Positions 34,951 to 44,266 are shown, counted from the stretch's first letter. The stretch is DNA of 64,000 nt from an uncultured Mediterranea sp. (GCF_902493215.1 NZ_CABUOL010000004.1:62001-126000), one strand, 5' to 3'. The notes: generated from the letters alone by a model not told the origin. Program-made: numbers and translations.

Positions 34951-35958
34951 TTATTTGCCAATGACAGTCCAGTAGGGGGCATTCGAAGGCTTGTTCTTCA
35001 AATAATCGATATGGTCATCGTCCAAACGGGCCATAATCATTTGGAAACCGGCCTGTTCCTGAACAGTCAGCAATTCCTGAATACGACTTACAACGACCTT
35101 CAGGCCACGTGCTTCCAATTCCTTATAGGCTTTGCGGAACACAATGTTCAGCTCCATATGCGTAGTGGCACCCACTCCATTGATGATAAGCATCATCTTG
35201 TCGCCCGACTGGGGTTGCAGCTGACGGCAAAGCAGGTCAACCATCTCAGCAGCTGTATCATCGGCCGAAACCAGCGGCTTCTGGCCACCACCACCTTCAC
35301 CGTGCTGACCCATACCTATCTCCATGATACCGGCAGGCAGATCGGTAATGACTGCTCCATTCTGAGGATGTGAGCATGACTTCATGGCTACAGCCAGCGT
35401 AGCCACATTCTTGTTATAGCGTTCGGCAATCTCTACAAGTTCTTCCAACGACTTACCTTCTTCTGAAGCGGCTCCCAGAATCTTATACAAGGGAACACAT
35501 CCTGCCAATCCGCGACGGTCATTGATATCGGCTCCGATACCGGCACTGATATCATCGTGTGTCAACACTTTGGCTACCTTGATGCCTGCGCGTTCGGCCA
35601 ACTGGCATGCCATGTTGGCACTCATCACGTCGCCCGAATGATTGAGTACAACAAGCAGGATACCTGCTTCGCGCTTCATCAGTTGCAAAGCCTGAAACAG
35701 GCGCTGGGCACCAGGAGCTGCAAAGATGTCGCCCACTACGGAGCAGTCCAGCATACCTTCGCCTACGAAACCGCTCAAAGCAGGTTCGTGGCCCGATCCA
35801 CCCAATGTCACGATAGCAACCTTGTCCGCAGCCTTGGGATTGGCACGAACTACAATATTCTCAGCAGCCAGCTTCACCTGGTCGGGATAAGCCAATACAT
35901 AACCTTCCAGCAATTCGGCAGTAATATTCTCGGGATTGTTGATAAATTTAGTCTGCAT
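34951..35958 (-). CDS. dhaK: DhaK-type dihydroxyacetone kinase subunit
   Basis: 335 residues. GGSGHEPA (53-60), NHSGDVMSA, and H219 in EIGMGQHGEGG, which corresponds to the His that covalently binds the ketone substrate in DhaK. Full-length compared with the family. Substrates of DhaK proteins include dihydroxyacetone and related short ketoses such as erythrulose; which applies here is unknown. Part of the VOC-DhaK-DhaL-LsrF block in the IclR cluster. Confidence 0.85.
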   Translation of the reverse strand: MQTKFINNPENITAELLEGYVLAYPDQVKLAAENIVVRANPKAADKVAIVTLGGSGHEPALSGFVGEGMLDCSVVGDIFAAPGAQRLFQALQLMKREAGILLVVLNHSGDVMSANMACQLAERAGIKVAKVLTHDDISAGIGADINDRRGLAGCVPLYKILGAASEEGKSLEELVEIAERYNKNVATLAVAMKSCSHPQNGAVITDLPAGIMEIGMGQHGEGGGGQKPLVSADDTAAEMVDLLCRQLQPQSGDKMMLIINGVGATTHMELNIVFRKAYKELEARGLKVVVSRIQELLTVQEQAGFQMIMARLDDDHIDYLKNKPSNAPYWTVIGK

Positions 35959-35980
35959 AATGATAGTCCTCCTTCATTTA

Positions 35981-36295
35981 TTATTTGATTTCCATTAATT
36001 CGATAGCGATGCCTTCTTCCTCGATGAAAGCAATCGTCAGGTGTTCATCACAAACGGCAGGTCCGAAAATAACATTCTTCCCCTTCAGCTCTTCCTCCAA
36101 CGAAGGAACTGTATAAGCGATGTGTCCCTGCTTTTGCACGAGCTCAGGCATGCAACTGCCCGGTTCGAACTTCAGAAATTCTATCTTGTTGGGGCTCTTG
36201 CTGAAATCCGTAAGCCATACGCTCAAACCTTCGTTATAAAAAGCTCCCTGAGGGATGGTGTCGGTAACGAGTCCGACATGATTAAACGTTCTCAT
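35981..36295 (-). CDS. VOC-family (glyoxalase-like) protein
   Basis: 104 residues, a single short glyoxalase/bleomycin-resistance fold: FNHVGLVTD at the start, IEFLKFEPG, HIAYTVPSLEEE, and ending AIELMEI. His and Glu positions fit the metal-binding layout of the family. It lies between ccsA and dhaK, suggesting isomerisation or turnover of a small ketose, dione or related intermediate (inference). Confidence 0.7.
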   Translation of the reverse strand: MRTFNHVGLVTDTIPQGAFYNEGLSVWLTDFSKSPNKIEFLKFEPGSCMPELVQKQGHIAYTVPSLEEELKGKNVIFGPAVCDEHLTIAFIEEEGIAIELMEIK

Positions 36296-36312
36296 GGTTG
36301 TTGTTTTTAAAA

Positions 36313-38763
36313 TTAATATTTGGATTGATTAAAGTATTTTTTCATCGACAGCCAAGACATGAATCCCAGCAGGAAAACCAGCCCGAAAGCAACCCCAATC
36401 CATACAAACAGATTGGACACATGGTCGTTCTGGCCATAGGAATGCATGCCGCTCAAGAAGTAATTGACACCGAAGAAGGTCATCAGTACAGATGAAAAGG
36501 CCAAAACGGAGAGGAAATTGAACAGCCACTCCTTCAGCCGTACCTTCAACAAATGAATATGTGTCACTATTGCATAGACTACCATCGTGATAAGCGCCCA
36601 AGTTTCCTTGGGATCCCATCCCCAATAACGTCCCCACGACTCGTTGGCCCAGACGGCACCCAAGAAAGTACCGACCGTCATCAAGACCAAACCGATCCAC
36701 AAAGACATCTCGTTCATAATGCTCAATTCGTCCACACGGCCCATGAGACGGGCAGCCTGCCTGTTTCGGGGTACCATGCACATCAGCAGCAGATTGGCAA
36801 TTCCCACCAGGCTGCTCAGGCCGAAGAAGCCATAAGCGGCCACAATCACTGCCACATGGAACATCAGCCAAGGCGACTTCAAGACAGGAACCAGAGTCGT
36901 AATCTGCGGATCCATCCAGTTCAATCCCGAAACAAAGAGAATGACACCGCCAAAGAGAACCGCGAGGGCAAACACCAGCATATCGCGTTTCACAAAGAGC
37001 AAACCAGCCAGGACGGTAGCCCATGCCACATAGACCATGGTTTCATAAGAATTGCTCCAAGGAGCGTAACCGCCCACATACCAGCGTATGCCCATACCAT
37101 AGACATGGAAACAGAACACCGCTGCCACACCAGCCACAAGCACCCACCGTACCCAACGGTAACGGCACAGACCGAAAAGTGAAAGGACAGCCCAAAGCAG
37201 GCTCAAGCCTCCCAACACCAGATAGCCTACACGGCAACGGGAAAATACCTTCTGATGATTGTACTTCACCTCCATCTTCATCTTCTCGGGCGACACGTCA
37301 ACTCCTTCGGCCTTGGCCTGCTGATAAGTGTCAATCATACCCAGCACTTCGTCGGCCGTCTTCCAGTCGTTACTGCCTATGGCACCCGAAACTTCTTCCA
37401 GATACCAGTCGAATATACGCGAAACAAACATTGAGTCCTGTCCGCTATAAGCCGAGAGGTCGTCGCCAGGCGCATACCACGTGTGTGTAGAGTCACCCTC
37501 CAGAGGAAACAGACGAATCATCTGGCGGGAAGAAAGCAGATGGAATACATTGGCTTGCTCATCCAGCTTCAGCATGTCCTTCTCCATCCGACTACGCTGG
37601 GCAGGATCTTTCTGATATATGACCTCAAGCGAATCCTGCAATTTATATTTTCCTTCCTCATCGAACAACTGTACGAACGAGACATGGGGCATCGACAAAC
37701 CATAGCGTGACGCAAGCTCTTCGTCATCCAAAGCAATGCAAGGCACCTGCGCCCATACATCGGGCATCAGCAACAGGCTGAGCAGGAATTGGTCGGAATT
37801 CAGCGAACGGATATGGTCGGCCTTGTAGAGCTTGCGCAGGACTTCCGACGAAAAGGTATTGACTGGCATCATACGCCCTCCCTCACCCTGTACGGGTAAC
37901 TCACCCCAACGGGCAGCATGAGCCTCGCTCACACGATAGCGTTCTATCATCTGCCAGGCATCATCGGGGGCAGCATTCAGTGCCAACCCTCCCCCCAGGA
38001 AGAGCAACAGGAGCGATGCCCTGCCGGCCTGCATCGTCTTCAGACGGCGGAACAGGCGACGAAAACGTCCGTCACGCCCCACAAGCGAAAGAATCAGCCC
38101 CAGGAGCAACAACACATAACCCGTATAGGTGACATTCCTGCCCGCCACATCGTGGTTGACCGAAAGGACACTACCCCGCTCGTCCGAATCGAAAGAAGCC
38201 TGATAAAGTCTGTAGCCCTCCACGTCGAGCACATTGTTCATGTAGATATGCGCGTCGTACTCTTTGGCCTGCGTATGTACGGTAACGAAGCTCTCATAGG
38301 AAGAAGGGCTGCCCGAGCCCGGATAGCGCTTCAGTACGAAATCGTTCAGACGGACACTGAAAGGCAACTTCTGTTCGGCATATTGCCCGTCGGCATCGCG
38401 AACCATCATCGATGCAGCCGATTCTCCCTCGCGCAGATGGAGTATTCCCTCCTCACCCCAAAGGTGAGTGATGACAGCTCCGGTCAGAATTACAACGAAG
38501 GAAAGATGGGTGAACATCAGCCCCAATCGGTTCTTCGACAGATATTGATGCTTGCCCGCATACAAAAGGAAATTGGCAACCAGCAACAGCTGTAAGAAAA
38601 GAAGAAACGGAGAACGATAGATCCAACGTCCAGCCACCGGAGTCCCCCAATATTTTTCGACCCAAGTAGCCACCGCCAGCAGCATTGCATAAACAACCAG
38701 CAACACAACCGACATGCGGAAAGAAGAGAACCACTTAACGAACTTATTCATCATGGTATTCAT
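36313..38763 (-). CDS. ccsA: CcsBA-type cytochrome c haem lyase (ResB-CcsA fusion)
   Basis: 816 residues. The N-terminal half is ResB-like, with early membrane helices, a long periplasmic loop and a fourth hydrophobic helix near YTGYVLLLLGLILSLVG. The C-terminal half is CcsA-like with several helices and the haem-handling WWD-type motif ESWGRYWGWDPKETWAL near residue 730. Known role: system II cytochrome c maturation, moving haem across the inner membrane and attaching it to CxxCH. In Bacteroidales this gene usually accompanies nrfHA; here it follows two exported di-haem proteins and no nrf gene is seen, so it probably serves them. ATG 38760 is an alternative start. Preceded by a period-22 array. 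Confidence 0.85.
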   Translation of the reverse strand: MNTMMNKFVKWFSSFRMSVVLLVVYAMLLAVATWVEKYWGTPVAGRWIYRSPFLLFLQLLLVANFLLYAGKHQYLSKNRLGLMFTHLSFVVILTGAVITHLWGEEGILHLREGESAASMMVRDADGQYAEQKLPFSVRLNDFVLKRYPGSGSPSSYESFVTVHTQAKEYDAHIYMNNVLDVEGYRLYQASFDSDERGSVLSVNHDVAGRNVTYTGYVLLLLGLILSLVGRDGRFRRLFRRLKTMQAGRASLLLLFLGGGLALNAAPDDAWQMIERYRVSEAHAARWGELPVQGEGGRMMPVNTFSSEVLRKLYKADHIRSLNSDQFLLSLLLMPDVWAQVPCIALDDEELASRYGLSMPHVSFVQLFDEEGKYKLQDSLEVIYQKDPAQRSRMEKDMLKLDEQANVFHLLSSRQMIRLFPLEGDSTHTWYAPGDDLSAYSGQDSMFVSRIFDWYLEEVSGAIGSNDWKTADEVLGMIDTYQQAKAEGVDVSPEKMKMEVKYNHQKVFSRCRVGYLVLGGLSLLWAVLSLFGLCRYRWVRWVLVAGVAAVFCFHVYGMGIRWYVGGYAPWSNSYETMVYVAWATVLAGLLFVKRDMLVFALAVLFGGVILFVSGLNWMDPQITTLVPVLKSPWLMFHVAVIVAAYGFFGLSSLVGIANLLLMCMVPRNRQAARLMGRVDELSIMNEMSLWIGLVLMTVGTFLGAVWANESWGRYWGWDPKETWALITMVVYAIVTHIHLLKVRLKEWLFNFLSVLAFSSVLMTFFGVNYFLSGMHSYGQNDHVSNLFVWIGVAFGLVFLLGFMSWLSMKKYFNQSKY

Positions 38764-38786
38764 ACACTTTTACTCTAAACCTGCAG

Positions 38787-38874
38787 GATGGAAAAGCATT
38801 GTTTTCATCAGGAGAAAGCACCGTTTTCGCCAAAGGAAAACATCGTTTTCTCCAAGAAAAGGCATCGGATACGG
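38787..38874. repeat. Tandem array, period 22 bp, 4 units
   Basis: Units start at 38787, 38809, 38831 and 38853, with core GGAAAAGCATnGTTTTC; the third contains GAAAAC-ATC-GTTTTC, a perfect inverted repeat. It lies between the terminator at 38911-38943 and the ccsA start. Confidence 0.75.
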
Positions 38875-38910
38875 ATGCCATCCCTTTTCTGCAGCATACA
38901 TCAAAAGAAA

Positions 38911-38943
38911 GACAGAGGGGAGAGAGGATTTCTCCCCTCTGTC
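38911..38943 (-). terminator. Strong intrinsic terminator inside the IclR cluster
   Basis: A perfect 13-bp stem (GACAGAGGGGAGA / TCTCCCCTCTGTC) with a 7-nt loop. On the minus strand it is followed by TTTCTTTT. It lies 15 bp after the propeller/FGE fusion gene and upstream of ccsA, so it splits the cluster into two transcripts or limits read-through. Confidence 0.85.
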
Positions 38944-38957
38944 CAGTCACACTACCT

Positions 38958-41900
38958 TTAATCTTCAATAATCACACGGAAACCTACGTTGAATACACGC
39001 TGATAAGGATAGAATCCCTTGCGTGAATAAGAAGTGGAGAACTTGGGACGCTCGAAGAACGAACCTCCACGAACCACTTTATATTCGGCTTCCACTTTGC
39101 TGTTCTCCTTATACGGATAGGGCACATAGTCGGAACGGGTCCACTCGCCTACATTTCCATGCATCGAATACAGGCCGAACGGATTGGCTTCGTACTGCTT
39201 GCCACCTACCTGAATCAGGTTACCGTCGTCTACGCTCTCCTCTTTGGGCAGGTAGATATAGTACTTATACCAAGGATTGTTCGGACTCATCGGCTGAGGA
39301 TCCACACCATATACAGCAAACTTCAAAGTTGTCTTGTCGGCCAGGTTGTCCTTCCGTCCGAAATCGGCATGCATGTCGCCATACCAGAAGTCGTCGGCAC
39401 TTCCTGCACGGCAGGCCCATTCCCACTGAGCTTCGGTAGGCAGGGTCACGTTCAGACCTGTCTTCTCGCTCAGCTTGCGGCAGAATTCCATCGCGTCATT
39501 GTAGCTGACACGGATCACAGGTTGTTCGGGCTTATTGGCCGGATACCCCTGTACCACGTGGTCTTTCCACTGCTGGTCGATGAAACGGCTGTCATGCTCG
39601 GGGAAGAAGACGTTGAACTGCTCGTTGGTCACTTCCAGCTCGCCCATCCAGAATGCCTTGCGCACCTTCACCTTTGTAGTAGGATAAGTGTCGGAAGGAC
39701 CGTTGTAGCTTCCCATTACGAACTGGCCGGCAGGAATGCGCACAAAGGTCATCTTCACGCCAGGAGCCAATTCGATAACCTTCTTGGTTTCTCCTTCGGC
39801 TTCCTGCATGGCGCGGGCGGTCTGTGCATCGAACGGCCAGCCTTTCGCCTTCAGTTCTTTCACCTTCACGGGCTTCACAGGTTCGGGCATGACAGGAGTA
39901 ATTTCGCCTTTGCTCTTCAGGTAAGAAGCATAATCGGCAATTTCCTTCTTCCAATCCACACCTGCACCGTTACCATATTTATTGGTCAGCTCGATACGGC
40001 GTTCTATCTGGTCGAATCCCTTATAGGGCACCATATTCAGCACATTGGCATTGAAGTAGCCCTTGTCAGGTGCATTGTAGTCAATCCAGTTGTACAACGT
40101 ACGCCATTCCTTATCGGTCAGCTGGACGTTGTAGTGTCCGCGCTTCAGCATACGAACCAACTCACTGGTATTCGGATGATATTCGTAGGGCTGGAGCACT
40201 ACCATATCGCCTTCACCTCCCTGACGATGAACATAAGGATGCAGGTTCAGGTACGACGTACCATAACCTCTCTTGTCTTTCTTGCCTCCACGCAGGTCGA
40301 AAGCCTTTTCACCGTTATGACAGGCAATGCAGGCACGGTCGAGGATGGGTTGCATCTCCAGGTCGAAAGTAAACGAACGGACACCACCTTCGGGCGGGGT
40401 CAGCTTGTTGGGCTCTTTCTGAGAAGCGATAACACGCTTGGGAATGGCAATCTGATTCTGGTCTTCGTGGCAACCTACGCACGATACCACTTCGCCCGGC
40501 TGTCCTGTTACCCAGCTGCGCATCCATTGTATAGCCACACCATCCTTGTCGATAGGCTGAATGGAAATAGGCGTATTGGCAGGTGCCTTGAAGATAACGG
40601 AACCGTCTTCCTCCACAGGTACTGTACCCAGCAGGCGCTTGATATCCCAACCTGACTGGATGCCGTGCCAGTTGTGGTCCGAAGTCGTCTTTACATATGC
40701 ATATTCGTAAGCGTGCAGACGGAGTTCCTTCACCGTACCACGAGGAATGCCACGCAGGCCTTCTCCTTCATAGATATCCTGAATGAAGAAAGTAGCCTCC
40801 TTCTGATCGAGCTTCACACGGTCGGGAATAACAGGAGGAGTAGCCGTCTTTCTCACCAGAATAGGACTGATGAAGCCCTCTCCTTCCGTCTCCATGATAC
40901 AAGTCACGTTATCGAAGACATCCACCAGATAGATACCCCACAAAGAATTGGGAGACAACTTGGCAGCTACCAGGAAATATTTTTCATTCAGCACCGTCGG
41001 CTTGATGAACTGAGGCCATACGCCATCCACCAGCTGGTCCTTGATCAGTTCCTGAATCGGACGGTTACGATAAGGAATTTCCTGCACCATACCGCTTACA
41101 CTCTTGCGTCCCTTGGCCGGATTGAAGACAATCAGACGACCTGAACGGGCTACACCATGGTGACCCGAAATGATACCCACAAAAGCAGAACCGCTGTTGG
41201 GCAAGGGCTGAACGTCGAACGTACTATTGGGGAACATGGCACCACTTCCATAAAGAGCCTTGTTCTCAGTACCGTCCGGATTCATGTGCATCACGATACG
41301 CGAATAATAGTGTGTCAGGTCGGTATACTCCCAACGGGTATACATCACCTTACCGTTGTTCATAATGACAGGATTCCAGTTGGCATCCTGGTCGAAAGTC
41401 AGACGGCGCAGGTTCTTGTCCTTCGGATTGTAAAGCACCAGATTACCTACCTGGTCGCTTCCGCTCACACAAGGCACACCCTGATAACCGATGTTCGAGA
41501 TGGCCAGAATACGTCCGTCGGGCAGATAGGTACCATCATAGAACTCGAGATCGGGTTCTTCGTTGTGCACCAGTTTCTTGAATCCTGTACCATCCAGATT
41601 CACTTCGAAGATGTTCCAGCGCTGGTCTTCCTGAAGCTGTGTAAACATCATGCGGTCGCCATCCCAATGCAGACGCAAGTCGGCAATGGAAGAACCGTTG
41701 TCGGGCTTGTACACCTGACGCGTCTTAATATCGCCTCTCAGATTGGAGAGTTCGACAATCTCGGCATCGAAACCACCGCGACGAGCCGACTCCTGATTAC
41801 TCCAGTTATTGGATTGCGTACCCAACTGGGGTGCCATCGCTCTACGGGCGTTACCTCCCAAACGATAATGGGAAGCCACAATCTTGTCCGAATCGAGCAA

Positions 41901-42401
41901 CGGATTGCCCAACAGAATGGATCGTTTCAGCTGCAATGCCTTCCGCGCATTATCGATAGCCTGAGCATCTCCTTTGTAAATACCGGCAAACCCCTTTTGT
42001 ACCAGGGAAGCCAGTTCGTTCAACTGAGGTTCGTAAACAGACGTCTTGAAGTTTCTGTCCCGCTGCATATCCTTGTAAGCCAGACGCACAGCTTCCATAT
42101 TGAGCCAACGCAACTGCTCCTGCAGGTCGATGACAGCAAGCACCTCTTTCTGAAGATTCTTGACCTCGGCTTCTGTCAAACCGGCTTGTGCCTTTGCTTT
42201 CAATTCACCAAGCCGAGCTTCGAAGTAAGCCTTGTCCTTCAAACCGTCCACAAGTCTCTGCAGCCCCTTCAATTCAGCCTCGAACGGTTGCTTGTCCGCT
42301 TGGGCCACATATAGGGTGCTTGGCATCGTCCCAGCCATTGCCGTACCTTGGGAAAGGCATCCGGAAAGCAGAAGAAGGACTGTGTAAAACTGTCTATTCA
42401 T
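38958..42401 (-). CDS. Exported beta-propeller/di-haem/FGE-sulfatase fusion protein (HzsA-like architecture)
   Basis: 1147 residues with a signal peptide. Order of parts: a helical, probably coiled N-terminal region (about 35-190); a PD40/propeller-like region with SIADLRLHWDGDRMMFTQ and TYLPDGRILAISNIG (about 230-560); two c-type haem sites, CVGCH (C641, C644, H645) and CIACH (C691, C694, H695); and a C-terminal formylglycine-generating-enzyme (FGE-sulfatase/SUMF1) domain (about 885-1147) with IPAGQFVMGS, LPTEAQWEWACRAG and VVRGGSFFERP. Similar architectures are known mainly from Planctomycetes-type genomes, including relatives of the hydrazine synthase alpha subunit. FGE-like domains are often binding or structural rather than catalytic. 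Follows the exported cupin gene by 26 bp. Function unknown; probably periplasmic redox. Confidence 0.75.
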   Translation of the reverse strand: MNRQFYTVLLLLSGCLSQGTAMAGTMPSTLYVAQADKQPFEAELKGLQRLVDGLKDKAYFEARLGELKAKAQAGLTEAEVKNLQKEVLAVIDLQEQLRWLNMEAVRLAYKDMQRDRNFKTSVYEPQLNELASLVQKGFAGIYKGDAQAIDNARKALQLKRSILLGNPLLDSDKIVASHYRLGGNARRAMAPQLGTQSNNWSNQESARRGGFDAEIVELSNLRGDIKTRQVYKPDNGSSIADLRLHWDGDRMMFTQLQEDQRWNIFEVNLDGTGFKKLVHNEEPDLEFYDGTYLPDGRILAISNIGYQGVPCVSGSDQVGNLVLYNPKDKNLRRLTFDQDANWNPVIMNNGKVMYTRWEYTDLTHYYSRIVMHMNPDGTENKALYGSGAMFPNSTFDVQPLPNSGSAFVGIISGHHGVARSGRLIVFNPAKGRKSVSGMVQEIPYRNRPIQELIKDQLVDGVWPQFIKPTVLNEKYFLVAAKLSPNSLWGIYLVDVFDNVTCIMETEGEGFISPILVRKTATPPVIPDRVKLDQKEATFFIQDIYEGEGLRGIPRGTVKELRLHAYEYAYVKTTSDHNWHGIQSGWDIKRLLGTVPVEEDGSVIFKAPANTPISIQPIDKDGVAIQWMRSWVTGQPGEVVSCVGCHEDQNQIAIPKRVIASQKEPNKLTPPEGGVRSFTFDLEMQPILDRACIACHNGEKAFDLRGGKKDKRGYGTSYLNLHPYVHRQGGEGDMVVLQPYEYHPNTSELVRMLKRGHYNVQLTDKEWRTLYNWIDYNAPDKGYFNANVLNMVPYKGFDQIERRIELTNKYGNGAGVDWKKEIADYASYLKSKGEITPVMPEPVKPVKVKELKAKGWPFDAQTARAMQEAEGETKKVIELAPGVKMTFVRIPAGQFVMGSYNGPSDTYPTTKVKVRKAFWMGELEVTNEQFNVFFPEHDSRFIDQQWKDHVVQGYPANKPEQPVIRVSYNDAMEFCRKLSEKTGLNVTLPTEAQWEWACRAGSADDFWYGDMHADFGRKDNLADKTTLKFAVYGVDPQPMSPNNPWYKYYIYLPKEESVDDGNLIQVGGKQYEANPFGLYSMHGNVGEWTRSDYVPYPYKENSKVEAEYKVVRGGSFFERPKFSTSYSRKGFYPYQRVFNVGFRVIIED

Positions 42402-42427
42402 GGTTCATGGTATTTAAATGGAAATAC

Positions 42428-43138
42428 TTACAATTTAGCCTTCGTGTTCGTGAAGCGAAGTCCGTCATTGTCGTGGTAGCATGCCCACTCGTCTACAATG
42501 GCACCTTCAGGACCAGCCATCATGAAATGGAACGTACCCAGTTCTTTCAGACGAAGTACATCACCTACATTCTGCACAACAAAGTTCTTGCTCTTGATAG
42601 GACCGTGAGTAGGAGAAATGGCGGGTGCATTCGGCGTTTCGTCTCCCACTTCAGAGAAGTTGTATACCCAACCGTGTTCTACCATCCAGGACTCGTGCTT
42701 GGCAGGGAAGCCCGGAGTAGCGACATGAGCATGTTCGGGAATCATCTGGCCCGGAAGCAAATAAATGGCATGAGCAAAATACTTGTATTCAGGATCGTTC
42801 ACCCAGAAGATGCCACCCATACCTACATTTTCAAAATCGCCCAAACCGAAATCGGTTACCCACATGTCCTTTGCCATCAGTTCAGTGAAAGGAACATTAT
42901 AGAACTTGAACATGTCTTTCATGGCTTCCATAGCCACATCCTGCTGGAACTTGCCGTCCTTGTAGAAATCGGCATTCGTAAATTTCTTGCTATACTTCAT
43001 GGTTTCTTTATTTTGATTAAGTTCAACATTGTCACACTCTTTTTCACAAGTTTCGCTCTTGTTCGCATTGCCCGAACAAGCAGCCAACGAAGCACATACA
43101 AATACTGTAAGCAACTGTTTCATAACATTCTTCTTCAT
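42428..43138 (-). CDS. Exported cupin-like lipoprotein
   Basis: 236 residues with a lipoprotein signal (lipobox LAAC, then SGNANKSE). The core has a cupin-type metal pattern: MIPEHAHVATPGFPAKHESWMVEHGW, with several His and Glu, and a second block near the C-terminus, LGTFHFMMAGPEGAIVDEWACYHDN. It resembles D-lyxose-isomerase-like cupins in outline, but the export signal argues against a cytoplasmic sugar isomerase. Between the chorismatase-like gene (36-bp gap) and the propeller/FGE fusion (26-bp gap). Reaction unknown. Confidence 0.6.
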   Translation of the reverse strand: MKKNVMKQLLTVFVCASLAACSGNANKSETCEKECDNVELNQNKETMKYSKKFTNADFYKDGKFQQDVAMEAMKDMFKFYNVPFTELMAKDMWVTDFGLGDFENVGMGGIFWVNDPEYKYFAHAIYLLPGQMIPEHAHVATPGFPAKHESWMVEHGWVYNFSEVGDETPNAPAISPTHGPIKSKNFVVQNVGDVLRLKELGTFHFMMAGPEGAIVDEWACYHDNDGLRFTNTKAKL

Positions 43139-43174
43139 AATAAATCTATTTAATCAGTTAATAATTATACATTT

Positions 43175-44266
43175 TCATTCCATCGCAATGCCTTCTATCT
43201 CTATCAGCAGCTCTTCCCTACAGACATCAGTCTCCAGATAGCAGACCGAAACCGTTTTCTCACGAGAAGCCAACTTGCGCTTGACTGCTTCATAATCTTT
43301 CGGATACTTCAGGTACACCCTTAACAGACAGATTTCGGCATTGCCCGTCAATTGGGCTATATTCTCCATCGTAATGTCCAGTTGCCTTTCTATTCCTACA
43401 CCCGTCAGGCTTTCCTCTCCACGGATGGCTGCAGTGCCCGATATATAGACCAGACGGTTTCCATCGGTCGTTATACTCTTGGCGCGTTCAAACTTTGGAG
43501 TTGTTTTCTTCGATCCGGCCTCTAGCAATACATCATCCGAATAGGCGTGAGCCGCAACCTGCAACTTATTGTCTATCGGCGTAATCAGGCAGGAACCCGA
43601 CTGAGGGACAACCGCATCAAAGTCAACCAATACTCCACCCCAACTGCTGCCTATACCTGTTGCGGCCGGATAGCCGTCCTTCCATTGGGCAGCCGAGTAA
43701 AATTCGCTACGGGCATTGTTGAACATTTGATAATGTTGGTCTTCACCGTCCTGAGCCGTGATACGTTCGATGTAATTCCATTGCCTTACGATAGAATCAA
43801 TGGGAAAACTTTCCTTTTCCAAAAGTCCATTCATCTTCCGGAAAACCTCCTTCGACTGGGTGTAGATATCCGACGACAAATCGGCTTGCCACCCTCCGGA
43901 AAACAAGAAACGTCCATTGGCATTCTCCACCAAAACGTATGCTGTACCTTCATACGACTTATACGAAATCTTGTCATCCTTATCGGGAGAATAGCTGTGC
44001 ACCTCCATGACAAGCCCACCTTCCAAAGGCGGCTGAGCCACATAATTCAACACAGGTTCCTTGCCTGCAAACCGGCTACGGACCTGCTTGCGCAACATTT
44101 CCCGCTGTTCTTCGTATTCCCGATTGCCGTCAGGCGCGCCAAAGAACACCAAACGGACAATGTCCCCCTTCTCGGGCAAACGGGTAAAGAGTTCTCCTGC
44201 CATCTGCTCAAAATCGCCTTCCGACGAACGGCAGAGGGTATAATGAATCTTTTCGCAATAATTCAT
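43175..44266 (-). CDS. Chorismatase-like (FkbO/Hyg5 family) RidA-fold enzyme
   Basis: 363 residues, about three times the size of RidA. The second half has the features I associate with FkbO/Hyg5/XanB2 chorismatases: QWNYIERI, PAATGIG (200-206), TPKFERA, LVYISGTAAIRGEES, NIAQLTG, LRVYLKYPKDYEAVKR and the C-terminal EELLIEIEG with the conserved Glu. There is no signal peptide, so it is cytoplasmic. Known reactions: hydrolysis of chorismate to dihydroxycyclohexadienoate (FkbO) or conversion to 3-hydroxybenzoate (Hyg5), or 3- and 4-hydroxybenzoate (XanB2). The start overlaps the stop of the di-haem protein by 4 bp (ATGA). A DAHP-synthase gene in the same cluster supports a chorismate link. A non-chorismate RidA-like function remains possible. 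Confidence 0.65.
   Translation of the reverse strand: MNYCEKIHYTLCRSSEGDFEQMAGELFTRLPEKGDIVRLVFFGAPDGNREYEEQREMLRKQVRSRFAGKEPVLNYVAQPPLEGGLVMEVHSYSPDKDDKISYKSYEGTAYVLVENANGRFLFSGGWQADLSSDIYTQSKEVFRKMNGLLEKESFPIDSIVRQWNYIERITAQDGEDQHYQMFNNARSEFYSAAQWKDGYPAATGIGSSWGGVLVDFDAVVPQSGSCLITPIDNKLQVAAHAYSDDVLLEAGSKKTTPKFERAKSITTDGNRLVYISGTAAIRGEESLTGVGIERQLDITMENIAQLTGNAEICLLRVYLKYPKDYEAVKRKLASREKTVSVCYLETDVCREELLIEIEGIAME

Noticed and set aside
36313..38763. nrfHA nitrite-reduction locus
   Set aside because: CcsBA is present, but no NrfA or NrfH with the expected multi-haem pattern is found; the only CxxCH proteins nearby are the two di-haem proteins.
41157..42314. 385-residue plus-strand open frame
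   Set aside because: A shadow of the propeller/FGE fusion gene on the other strand, with no independent motif or start signal.
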